From Zingiber officinale (lineage: Eukaryota > Streptophyta > Magnoliopsida > Zingiberales > Zingiberaceae), in contig NC_055993.1 of NCBI RefSeq assembly GCF_018446385.1, positions 74,002,715 through 74,066,714 of the forward strand: a stretch of 64,000 bases of DNA, in the 5' to 3' direction. The notes beneath the pieces were generated by a model. It did no database searches. It was not told where the DNA came from and saw only the letters and a list, made by a program, of their open reading frames with translations. Shown here in pieces: positions 43,921 through 55,604 of this stretch (position 1 is the stretch's first letter; the number at the start of each line of letters is the position of its first letter). The position numbers and the translations under genes are program-made.

Positions 43921-46900
43921 ACCTGATCGGTCCAGGTCTAGCCGTTGAGTCACAACGGCTAGATTTCTGTGTCTGTTCTTCTTCGCAGGTTCATATAAAT
44001 CAAGAGGTGGAGGGCCTCTACGTTGCTGCTGATTTTTCTTCTTACTCCTGCGATCTGAGCTTTGCTGGGCTCTCCACTGCTGAAGCTTCCTGTGAGCTTC
44101 CCTCGGCTGGACTCCAACTGATCAGTTGCTGCTGTTGTTGGCATCCGTGAAGTGGTTGCTTCATCACCAGTCGACGAGAAGGCAAGCAAACTAGTGTTTT
44201 TACATTCATATTGTTCTTGGCTTCTTGCTTTATCTTTGTACTCCGATCTTGTTGTTGCAAGAGAGATTGTGGCGAGGTTTCTCCACCCAGAAGGAGTTTT
44301 TATTAGCCGGTTTTCCGGGGTCTCATCCACCGACGGATTGATAGGATTCGTCCACCATACGGACACGCCGAGGAGTAGGAGTATCATCTCCGAACCTCGT
44401 TATATCGTCGCGTTTGAGGTTTGATATTCTCCTGTTTCGTTTCTATCTTTTATTTCCGCTGCACTAACTAAAATTGTAGGAAGAAACGTGAATTTGGGGT
44501 CGGCTATTCTCACCCCCCTCTCTAGCCGCATCCGAAGGTTCTAACAAGTGGTATCAGAGCGAGGTTGCTCTTCGTCGGATTAACACCCGGGGGAGCACGA
44601 GCTAGAGAATGGATCAACTTGGAGAAGACATCACGATTCCACCCTTCTACGATCGCGACGACTTCGCTTATTGGAAGGTAAGAATGAAGTATTTTCTTAT
44701 GACTAACCTAGTAAATTAGAATTGTGTACAAGTAGGTTTTATTCCTTTGGTGGATAAAGAAGGAGAACCTCTTGAGAAGAAGAAGTGGACGAAGGAACAA
44801 ATCCACCAATCCATAATCAACGACGAGGTAACGAAAATCTTTGAATTTTCATTACCTAATGATATCTTGTGTAAGATAGGTAGATACAACAATGCCAAGG
44901 AGTTGTGGAACAACTTGGCTAAGTTCTATGAGGAGAGCTCCAATTCAAGTCATGAAGAGGAGTCAAGTGAGCCAAGTAGCTCACATCATGGAGGTATGGA
45001 ATTAGAAGTTGAGGGCTACTCAACATCTAAGGAAGAAGAGGAGGAGAGTTCTTCTTCAAGACTGGAGCAAGAAGAAGAAGCCTCTACCTCCAAAAGGGAT
45101 GAAGGAGAGAGCTTATATCCATCCTCAACCCTAGGTAACTCAAGCAACTTAATTTCAAGTAAATTACATATAATGTGCTTTGAGTGTAGGGAATATGGGC
45201 ATTACAAAAGTAAATGTCCAAAGAGGATTAGGAAGACTCCACCGGCACCAAAAGTCAAGGAAGCCGGAGTCCCGATACGCAAGGGCAAGGAGCACGTGGT
45301 GTGCTTCCAATGCAAGCAAAGGGGACATTATAGGAGTCAATGTCCAAGGGGGAGGCAACCTCACAAGGACAAGAGACCAAGCACATCTATGGGGGGAGCT
45401 AAGGCAAACCCTAAGGTATCCTTTAAAGCACATTCTTGCAATTCTAATAAGACACATGCTAGTAGTTTTATTGCAATTGTCAATAATGATAAGCATGATA
45501 ACCATAGAAATCGATACATGTGCTTAGGTGCCAAACATGTTAGCCTAGATAAGGACAATGCTAGAAATGTCAACCCTAGAGTTAACTCATCTAAGGTTAA
45601 GGAAAACCTAGATAGGAATCCCAAAACAACTAGACATATGCCTAGAAATACCTCAAAGAAAAATGAAAAATTAAAACTTGAGGTATTAAAGAAGGAAAAT
45701 CAAGTCTTGAGGTCCAGACTTGACACTTTAGAAAAGGCTCTTAAGAATTTGGAGAAGTCAACTTATGGTTTAAGGGTCAAAAATCAAAGCCCAAGGACAT
45801 GAGAGGTTTGGGTCACAAACCTAAGTCTCAAGTGGTCAAGCCCGCTTATCATAATGTTCCATTCGATTATGGAACAAGACCTAGGGCTAGGAAGACCATC
45901 ACCAAGGTCATAAGGGGAGTCACCCCTAGAGTTGATCTTGATGAGTCCCAAATGACCAAGGCTTTAAAGCCTAGGAGGGTCATTAGGAGGGTTGCTAGGG
46001 AAGTCATCCCTAGTGAATATTTAGTGAACCCAATGAGCTCAAATAGGTATTGGGTTCCTAGGAGCGTGATTCCTTCACACTAGATGGTTTAGGGTGTGTC
46101 AACCTTAATTGGATAGGTAGTTAACCTACTCATGGCAAAAGGTGGCATTTTAGGAATTTTCAAGGTGTAATCAAGTCTTGAAAATGAAATTAAAAATAAT
46201 TCCTAAGGTGATTAGGATGTGCCAACCACATTTGAGGAGTTTTCTAGGGTCAATCTAATTGGCACATAGTGATCTAAAAATCTTTAGTATATGATTTTAG
46301 GTCTATTACACTTAGGAATATAGAATTTATGGTAAAATGATCAAAATTATCAAAAATGGCAACTAAGGCTAGAATTAGGTATTTTCTATACCTTTATATG
46401 TTATTTGCCATACATTGTTTGTCATATGTCATGTCATGACATCATATTTATCTAATTATCATTTGAAATGTCATGATAATGCTTAGGTTAGTTATATGTC
46501 ATGCCTTATTTAAGTTTCATACTTGATAACATGACATCATGACATTGGCACATGTTTCCACTTATGATATTATTTTATGTCATGTCATTATCTCTTGCAT
46601 TTATGATCAATTAAATTGATTTAAGGATAGAAACACAATTTGATATGGAGATCAAATTGTTGTTTAGAAAATGCATGAGAACTTAGCTTAAGATGACCTA
46701 AACCCATATCTCACATCAAACTTGACTTGGATGTGGTTGATACACCTTAGATGTATGTGAGATATTAGGATTATGAGTTAGGATCAAGGTGCATAGTTCT
46801 TGTACCTAGATGAGCCTAATTCGAATTTGAGGATCATAGGGAAAACTTATGTACAAGTCATGTACATTTAGCCCTAAGATTGTGGTCATAAATTGAATGG

Positions 46901-47076
46901 TTTAAGATCATTTCAAAATTGATTTGAAAAACCTTGATGAAGCTTTTCTAGTGATAGCATTCATCATTGAGCAAGTTGATACAAAGATGGATTAACCTTG
47001 AGCTATTTCAAAGTCTTTCAAACTTTGTATCAAGATTTAATAATGGAAGTTATTTTCATAGAAAACTATTTTCATA
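43921..47076 (+). mobile_element. Family B copy of A: truncated, right arm of inverted repeat
   Basis: Partial 5' LTR about 43921-44546 contains TATAAAT at 43994-44000. A PBS (GTGGTATCAGAGC) follows at 44549, then gag and non-coding interior, colinear with A in reverse. Homology to A ends near 47076, and PPT and 3' LTR are absent. A filler of roughly 30-55 bp separates its LTR from that of A. Confidence 0.8.
44609..46083 (+). pseudogene. Family B gag
   Basis: The ATG at 44609 starts MDQLGEDITIPPFYDRDDFA. Codon 37 is TAG (44717-44719) where A has TGG. After it, the same frame stays open to 45802 with both zinc knuckles (CFECREYGHYKSKC, CFQCKQRGHYRSQC) and the zipper region. It differs from A at about nine residues of 345. 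The C-terminal part (45799-46083, RGLGHKPKSQ ... NRYWVPRSVIPSH) is in another frame, overlapping the stop by ATGA. The same frame break occurs in A. Confidence 0.8.
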
Positions 47077-47653
47077 AAGAGTCATTTTATAGGTGAAACG
47101 GTTAAATTAAGAAAGAGCAATCGACTAACAAGTGCATGAAGTCGATTAATAAGCAAAAAAAATCCATGACTTAAAGCCTATAAGAGAGTGTTTCATGGAT
47201 GATTTTGCACGCAAGTTCTTAGGGGTTTTAGAGGAGAGTGTTGTTGCATTTTCAAACCTCAAGAGGCAATGCAAAAGTGATAAAGATCGATTAAGGCCAA
47301 GTTTCTTTGTGTAAACATGTTTATTTATATTCCTCTTGATATCATTTGTAATTTATAATTGTCTTGTATTGTTTGTAAGAATAAGTGTTGTAAGATATTT
47401 CTTCACCTCTTGAAGGTCTATGAGAAGGAGAAAGGCATAATGGTGGTAGCGCTAGGATTAGGCCATGAAGCAGGAACTAGGAATTTCAAATCATGTAAAA
47501 TTGAGGTGTTGTGTGCTTGTGTTTTATTTTGTGTTTTGTTTCTATATTGTTGTTGTTTATTAACATCTTGTAGATGAGCACACAATCGACAAATGAAAGA
47601 AACAAATCACTATTCACCCTCTCTCTCCTCTAGCGATGTCACTAGTCCCAACA
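47077..47653 (+). mobile_element. Truncated LTR end
   Basis: Not homologous to family A/B beyond 47076. It ends ATTCACCCTCTCTCTCCTCT ... GTCCCAACA (47653), the U5-end pattern seen in the other Sirevirus-like LTRs here. The 5' part is missing, cut at the junction with B. Confidence 0.55.
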
Positions 47654-48282
47654 GAACTAATATTATGACCAAAGTGAGAACTATTAGATAGATTTAGTGC
47701 ATTTAGTGAAAATAGATATATATCTATACTAAAAATAATTGACCCAAAGGAAAATTATTTTTAGGCCAAATATATGTTCAAGATAGCTTACTAATAAAGT
47801 ACAACTATTGTGAATCACGCGCATAATATGTCGGCACATATTATGTGGATGATTAAGCTTATTGTGATATGTATTTGGAAACAAAATATGTTAATGTAGC
47901 TCATATAAGGCCCAAATAAATATCTATTGTGTTGTCGATTAAGGTTATTTTGAGCTATGTTTAGAAAGTATGACTAAAAGGTTATATTTTAATCCAAAGA
48001 TTAAGTGCAATGTTGTATTTGGTATCTCGTTAAGACCAACATATATATACATTATTTTGATTGTTGCATTTACTTATTATATTACATCTACATGTATGTT
48101 TAGGATTTAACGTGAACTTTGTGGTTCTCTCTTCTTTTAAAAAAAAACACTCAAATCTGCTAACATCAATAACATGTCAGTGCTTACATGCCTTACTGAC
48201 AATAATTTTAAGAAACTGAAAAGGACCAATAATAAAGGTAGGGGAAAATAAATAATCATAGTCTGACACTTTAAGACATAAA
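47654..48282. other. Intergenic AT-rich DNA
   Basis: No gene or recognisable repeat seen. Confidence 0.4.
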
Positions 48283-48522
48283 GGCTATCTTTGGTAAGGG
48301 ATAATTAGTCTTGCAATGTAATATTGATTACATTACAAGATTATTACTCTATTTGGTATAATTTTAAAATTGTAATATAATGTAATCTGAATTACAAAAG
48401 GTCAATCATATGTAATAAAGTTTTATAATCTGAATTACAAGGCCAACAATATATAATCCAATTACATTCCAATCCCATTTACATTACAAACTTGATTACA
48501 TTACCCCTAACTAAACATAGCC
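48283..48522. mobile_element. MITE, Tourist/Harbinger-like
   Basis: 240 bp with terminal inverted repeats: GGCTATCTTTGGTAAGGG at the left and CCCTAACTAAACATAGCC at the right. The interior is full of TGTAAT/ATTACA inverted motifs. AAA on both sides may be a 3-bp target duplication. No coding capacity. Confidence 0.7.
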
Positions 48523-51500
48523 AAAGTGTAAAAGAAACTAGATCAGAAATTCACTTATTTCTTCTAAAATAAGATTTGAAGCAGAATTGTCTCAAATATG
48601 TCAACTGATATGTTAAGAAAGATATAGTTTTCAATTTTATTAGTTCGAAAGCCAATTTAATTATAGTGTCTAATGATACTTAGTAGATAGATACTAGTAC
48701 TACTACTCACTTAAGTGTCAATATACAATATTGCATCAAGAGCTGACTACAAATTAATGGATAAGATACATCTATATAAGAAATGTCAAAAGGTTATGTT
48801 GGGATACTCCAGAGGTAGAGGGAGGTGAATAGGTTGTCTTGCTTCGTTGATAATGATTTGTAGCGAAAAATATGAAACAAACTCCTCCAATGCTAACATA
48901 AAGGATTTACTTGGTATCCACCTCAAGATACGGTGACTAATCCAATGATTCACACACAAGCCCACTCTCCACTATCAAAAACACTCTTTCTCGGAATAAT
49001 CCAGAAGTGGAGAAACCTCGTACAACTCAAGAACAAAAAATACAATTCTAAACAAGAAGTAAATGGAAAAATATAAATGGAAAACCTTCTTGCTTGATCT
49101 CTTATTGCTTGAAGATGTCTCTTGTAAGCTTGGAAATACAGCACTTCAACCCTAATCTTGCAAGAATCGACAATGAAGAATCGTGAGCTCGGTGAGTTGT
49201 TGCGGAGAAGCGATGTCACGTTTGAACTCACCAATGACTTTATCTCTGCGCTTTTAGGGTTCCCAATCAATTGTCATGTCAGATCCACGCAATCCCAGCC
49301 GTCCAAACCTAGTAACATGTGCAGCTGGATCAATCGGTGGATTGATCCAGATTCTTTTTGTGATATCGCAGAAGACCCTAGAATCGATTGACCAATCGAT
49401 TCCAACTTCCTCGCGTCATCGCAAGAAATCTAAGCCCTATCGATCTCCTAATCGATTGGCATGTCCTGATTGATTGGGAAACCCTCTAAGTGTTTGTGAT
49501 AAACTCCCAATCAATCAATAGTTGGAGTATCCCAATCTATGGGTCGCCTTTGTCGTGATAGTGCTCCCAATAGATCAAGGCCAATCGATCAACTGATCAA
49601 TTGCCCAGCCCTATCTCACTAAACACAAGTCTAGGGTTCCCTTATCTATTATCTAGTCAACCTTGATCTGTTGGATGTTCCTTGTGCCTAGTATCTGGTC
49701 AGCATTGACATGCTAGGACTTCGTCACCAAGTGTTCAATCAATCCTTTGACCCACTTAGACTTTTCTCCCTGTGCCAAGTGTCCGGTCCTCCATGACCCA
49801 CTTAGACTTCCAAACACTAGGTGTCTGGTCAACCTTGACTTACCTGAATTTCCACTTCTTGGCTTCACTCATCGGGGCTTTCTCACTGCCTAGCTTCACT
49901 CACTAGGACTCTCACCACTTGACTTCACTCATCAGGATTTATATCTACCTAACTTCACTTACTAGGATTTTCATCTAGTTTCACTCACCGAGATTTTTCA
50001 CACTGTCTAGCTTCACTCACTAGGGCTTTTCACACTACTTGGTTTCACTCATCGAACTTTCCAATCTGCTTGACTTCACTCACCAGGATTTTCTATTGCC
50101 CGATTTCACTCACTAGACTTTTCAACATCAAGTGTCCTCCGGTTAACACTGACCCCACTTGGATTTTCTTCTTCTGCCAACCTTCCCGTTGTTCTTGCCT
50201 TTGCCTAACCTCTAGTTAAGACTTTACAGTCAAGTATCTGGTCAACTTTGACCTACTTGACTTCTGGTCAAATTTTGACCATCAATCTCCCATATGGATA
50301 ATTATACCTACAATCTTCATATATTGTCAAACATCAAAATTCAAACATCACAACTCAAGCTTCAGCTAACTCAAGCTTAGTCAACCTGATCAACTTTGAC
50401 ACAGGGAAAATTACACCAATAAGCTCCCTCTTTTTTATGTTTGACAATATGTTTAAGTTAGGCTAATCTCATAGTCTCAACTTCTTCTTCATGCCAAAGC
50501 ATGAATGAGAGTTTCCTTCATTCTCCCCTTTCCAAAAGGGTAATCTCCCCTTTGGATAAATGAAGGTTTCCTAGCCTAAACCCTACATTTCTCCCCCTTT
50601 GACACACATTAAAAACTCTTCCCTTGAAGAGTTATCCACATATTGTTCACAGCCTCACTTGCTATTTACAACATCACAATGAAGATCTTATACCCTTTAT
50701 TATGCCCAAATACTCATTCTAGAGCATATTCATAACAATGAAGGTTTTCAACCTTCCATTGTTTCATTGTTTGAAAAAATTATTCATGTCTTTAAGAAGT
50801 AGCTCCCCCTCAAAACATGCTCTAACCTTTTGTCATTGCACCAACAATGATATAAAATTCCTAAACCTTTAGAGAATCTAAAATTTAAAGTTTTGAGGTT
50901 CAAAATTTAATTTTGAAACTAAACCTTATCCTAAACTCTAACTTAGTCTTCCTTAACCATTCTACTATTGTTTGCATAAAAAAACTACCTTTAAATGTTC
51001 ATAAATGAGTTGCATAGGGTTAGGGATGGTTAACATAAATAAACGCAGCTTAATGGACTAAAACAGATTGTTTCAACTAAAAACAACCTCTCAATCAATC
51101 AACTGATTGATTCCGTGAGCTTCTATTCGTGGAACAACTTCTTTAATCGATCAACTTATCGATTGAAATCGGGGCCAATCAACCAATTGATCAATTCATT
51201 AAGCTTCTGTTCATGAAAAAAAAACCTTCAATCGATTGACCAATCAATACATACCCAATTGGATTGATTATTTGATCGATTGAGTTTTTGAATTTCCTGA
51301 TTTAAAATTAAACCAAAATTTAGAAGTTTCTAAATAATTCTACGATTTTCTAAAAATTATGAAATTTTTCATAAACATTATTTATGTTATATACTATCAT
51401 AGAAAAATAGTTTTCTAAGAAAATAATTCCTATTTTTAAATATTGACACAAAACTTGATACCATTGAAAACTTCAATGTTTCTTCCTAGTTTGTGTATAA

Positions 51501-51925
51501 CTATACAATGGTGATTACTATCAAAAGATAGTCTTAACCAAGGTTTTTCAAAAGTATTTTGAAATAATTTTCAAATCCAATTTCTAACCATATTCCTTGG
51601 GCTAAACGCACATGACTTGTATATTAGCTTTCCCAATATTGGATTACACATAACTATGTATTTTGATGAAATTAAAACTCAAAAATATGTACTAAATCAA
51701 CATCTTAAGTTTTTGTTCATCCTCCTAACATCTCACTTATATTTAATGTACACTAAAATACATACAAGTCAACTTATGGTTTTTGTGAGATGTAGATATT
51801 AGTTTTATCCTAATTTAAAGAATCATGCATATCTATCTAAGTATTTTAAAAATGTGATCATCCACCTAGGATATCATTTGATAACTAATGTCATTGTCCT
51901 TAATTACAAGGATTTAAAGTAATGC

Positions 51926-54734
51926 ATGATAATTTATAGCATACATCAAAATGAATAATTTTTAAAAGAAAACATACTATAACTACATGATATATGTATG
52001 ACATGGCATGTGATATTTTTCATAAAGATATGAATCTAAAATATGATATCATGGTATATGATGAGAAAATAATCATGACAATTTAGCATAAATAATATAC
52101 CTAGATTATCTTTCTAAGTATCTTTAATTCATTGCTAAATTTAAAGAATAGACCTAAGTTTGCCTCTATCTGCTAAGAGAATGCCAAAATCCTAACTTGA
52201 CATTTCTTCGAATTATTCTATTTGTGCCAATTTTAATTAAGTCCAAATCTTCAAATTTTGACATATTTTACTCTTCAAAAAGTAAATAATTAATCCTTCT
52301 CATTTTCAAGGTATAACAATACCTTGAAAATGTACTAAGGTACTAACTTCATCAAAGTTGGGTTAACTACCCTTACAATTAGAGTTGACACTCTCTAAAC
52401 CCATCTAAGGTGTAGAAAATACACTCTCAGGAACTCAAAATCTATTGGTGCTCCTTGAGTGTTCTAGGTACTCACTAGGGATAACTTCCCTTGATACCAT
52501 TCTAATGATCTTTCTAGACTTCTTAGAAGCCTTGGTCATGCTAGACTTCTCTAGATCAACTCTAGGGATAAGTTCCTTTGTGACATTCTTAGTGACTTTC
52601 TTAGGCTTATTAAAAGCCTAGCCACATTGGTCTATTCAAAGTTAACTCTAGGGATGACCTCCCTTGTAACCTTGACTTGACCCTAGACCTAGGGTTAATT
52701 CCATAACTATATGGAACTCTTTGATAAGAAGGGGCATCCTTCCTGAATTGAGGTTTGCATTCTAAATTCCTCTTATCATTTGACGGTTCTTGTCTATCTA
52801 TCCCTAGATCTTGCTCATTTGAACCCTTAAAGATATTGTCATTGGTCTTTTCTAATTTATCAAACCTTATCCTTAAGGCTTGGTTTTCCATCCTTAAATC
52901 CTTAGATGTGGATTTTTCTTGCTTTTCTTGAGCATTTTAATTTTTAGGCCTATATTTAAAATTTTTAGATTTCTTGCCTAAATTATTATATACCTTCCTA
53001 GCCATAGGTGAGGTAGTAGCATGATATGTTACAAATTTTTCCTTAATTCTATCATGTTTACTATTTTATGATAAATAGTATTAAAATGATATAAATTTAA
53101 TCTAGCATGCTTTTTATCATGATTTAAAGGAATCGCTTCAGCAAATGATACATTGGGTTTGCTCTTAAGAGCTCCTCTTGATTTGAGCTTCCCCCTTTGA
53201 GTTTGGTCGGTTTCTTCCCCCGTGGGTATCTAGTAATGCTCTTTTTGGCTACACAAGAAGCACACAATGTGCTTCTTACCCTTCTGTATCATGGAGCCAA
53301 CCTTTCTTGGCTTCTCCTTTGCCTTTGGTGCCACTTGACCCCTCTCCTTAGTCAACTTTGGACACTTGCTTTCGTAATATCCTCTTTCCCTACATTCAAA
53401 GCATATAATGTGATTTTTATTATTACAATTTAAAATTTTTATACCTTTACTTGCAGGGATGACACTTGATCCTCCATTTGATTTTTCTTAATTTTTAGAG
53501 GTGGCACCATCTTCCTCTTCATTTAATCCGGAGGTAGAAGCTTCTTCTTACTTAGTTGTCAACTAATGATGCTCCCCCTCAATCCTTGAGGTGGAGGCTT
53601 CTTGAATTTCCTCCTCGGATGACATCTTTGACTTTGTTGACTTTAGGCTTCAACTTCTTCTTCTTTCTCTAACTCTTTGCCCTTTCCGGTGATGAGTCCG
53701 GTGAAGAGCAACCTAGCTCTGATACTACTTGTTAGGACACTTCGCAGCTAAAGGGGAGGGGTGAATAGCTCGTCTCGCTTTGTCGATGATGATTTGTACT
53801 GTAAAACATGAAGAAAACTCCTCCAATGCTAATACAAAAGATTTACTTCGTATCCACCTCAAGATGAGGTAACTAATCCAAGGATCCACACACGAGCACA
53901 CTCTCCACTATCAAAAACACTCCTTCTCATAACAATCTGGAGGTGAAGAAACCTCGTACAAATCAAGAACAAGAATACAACTCTAAATAGGAAGTAAATG
54001 TAAAAATACAAATGGAAATCCTTCTTGCTTGATCTCTTATTGCTTGAAGATGCCTCTTGTAAGCTTGGAAATGCAACAACACTTCAACCCTAAGATTGCA
54101 AGAATCGACGATGAAGAATCGTAAGTTCGGTGAGTTGTTATGGAGAAGCAACGTCGCGTTTAAACTCACCAACGGCTTTATCTCTGTATTTTTAGGGTTC
54201 CCAATCAATTGACACCTCAGATCCACGCAAACCCAGCCGTCCAAAGCTCGCAACCTGCACAACGGTCATCTCCCAATCAATCAGCTGATCAATTGGGGGT
54301 AACTAGATCAATCAGTGGATCAATCTAGAATCCTTCTATGCTATCGTAGAAGACCCTATAATCGATTGACCAATTGATTCTGACTTCCTCGCGTCATTGT
54401 AAGAAATCTGAACCCCAAACGATTGCCTGATCAATTGGCATATCCCAATCGATCAACTCCCAATCGATCAGCTGATTGATTGGGTCGCCTTTGTCATGAT
54501 AGTACTCCCAATCAATCAACTGATCGATTGTCCAATCCTATCTCGCCAAACACAAGTATAGGGTTCCCTTGCTCAACATCCAATCAACCTAGACTTGCTA
54601 GGTCTTCCTTGTGCCTAACATCTGGTCATCTTTGACCTGCTAGGACTTTATCACCAAGTGCTCGGTCAATCCTTTGATCCACTTAGACTTTTCTCCCTAT
54701 GCCAAGTGTCCGGTCCTCCATGACCCACTTGGAC
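51926..54734 (-). repeat. Family C tandem duplication, copy 1
   Basis: Starts ATGATAATTTATAGCA and ends CATGACCCACTTGGAC. It matches 55605-58350 almost throughout (interior 3' part, gag, PBS, half LTR). Confidence 0.85.
52450..53480 (-). pseudogene. Family C gag relic 1
   Basis: Minus strand: a mutated first zinc knuckle (CFECRERGYYESKC near 53400-53360), a second near 53270, a coiled-coil start (MENQALRIRFDKLEK at 52891) and KDAPSYQRVPYSYGINPRSR. Multiple stops and shifts. A collapsed relative of family N gag. Confidence 0.65.
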
Positions 54735-55604
54735 GTTGATGTGATGTTTGGCAGTTTGAATCCAATGACTGGATCTGCGCTACAGCTTCCGTGACCTGGA
54801 TCAGACGGCCCCGATCGGCCGAGCTCAAGCTTTATAAAGCCGTGATGTCGGCGTCTTTCTCCTACGTTTTTTGTGAAGGTTGTCGGCATTCCTCTGCGTG
54901 ACCAGTGCTCCGGCGATCTCCGCTCATGTTTCCGGCGACCTTTTCTTCTCTTGTAAGCTCTCTTGTTCCTTCCTGTTCTTCAATCTTTTTGTTACTTAGT
55001 TGTTTTCCGTTATCCGCTGTGTTCTGTGTTTGCTTTTCTTCTCATCGAACCTATTTTCTTGTTTTCCGGCAATGGCCAGTTCTTCACAGCCATCGAACCC
55101 CTCGCCTGGGCTCTGGTATTCTACCATGGAGACCATGTTCGATGTGGGTGATGCCGAAAGCCTTAGAAACGCCTTCGGAATCCCTTATGACCATGAGGTC
55201 ATTCTGGCTTCTTCGTCCGATCGGCACATTACCCGCTGACCATCACCATCAGCTTGTTCCAAGACCAGTTTATGGCCAGTCTTCGCTTCCCGATCCATCC
55301 TTTCATCCTTGAAGTTTGTAATTACTTTCGTGTTCCTCTCCCCCAACTAGTACCCAATTTCTTTCGTCTGCTATGCGGCGTTGTCATCCTGTTCTGGCTG
55401 CATGGCATCCCTTTAACCCCTCAAGTTTTTCATTATTTCTACTACCCCAAGCAGTCTAAAATGAGACCTATCTTTTTTAGTCTCGGATTGGTCTGGTATT
55501 TTTTTGATAAGATGCCTACTTCAAATAAACATTGGAAGGAGTATTTCTTCTTCATGCGGCTTCCTGAACGGCCAAGCTTCCAGACCCAATGGCAAGTCGG
55601 ATCA
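54735..55604 (+). mobile_element. Gypsy-type transposon fragment filling the duplication junction
   Basis: Unrelated to the copia DNA around it, more GC-rich and in plus orientation. It carries a TTTATAAAG box (about 54832), a CT-rich leader and an ATG at 55072 (MASSSQPSNPSPGLWYS...). After a frameshift near 55238 it reads LFQDQFMASLRFPIHPFILE, NYFRVPLPQLVPNFFRLLCG and LPERPSF. This resembles the plant 'putative gypsy type transposon' domain (Pfam Transposase_28/PF04195). Both ends are abrupt and no LTR of its own is seen. Confidence 0.65.
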
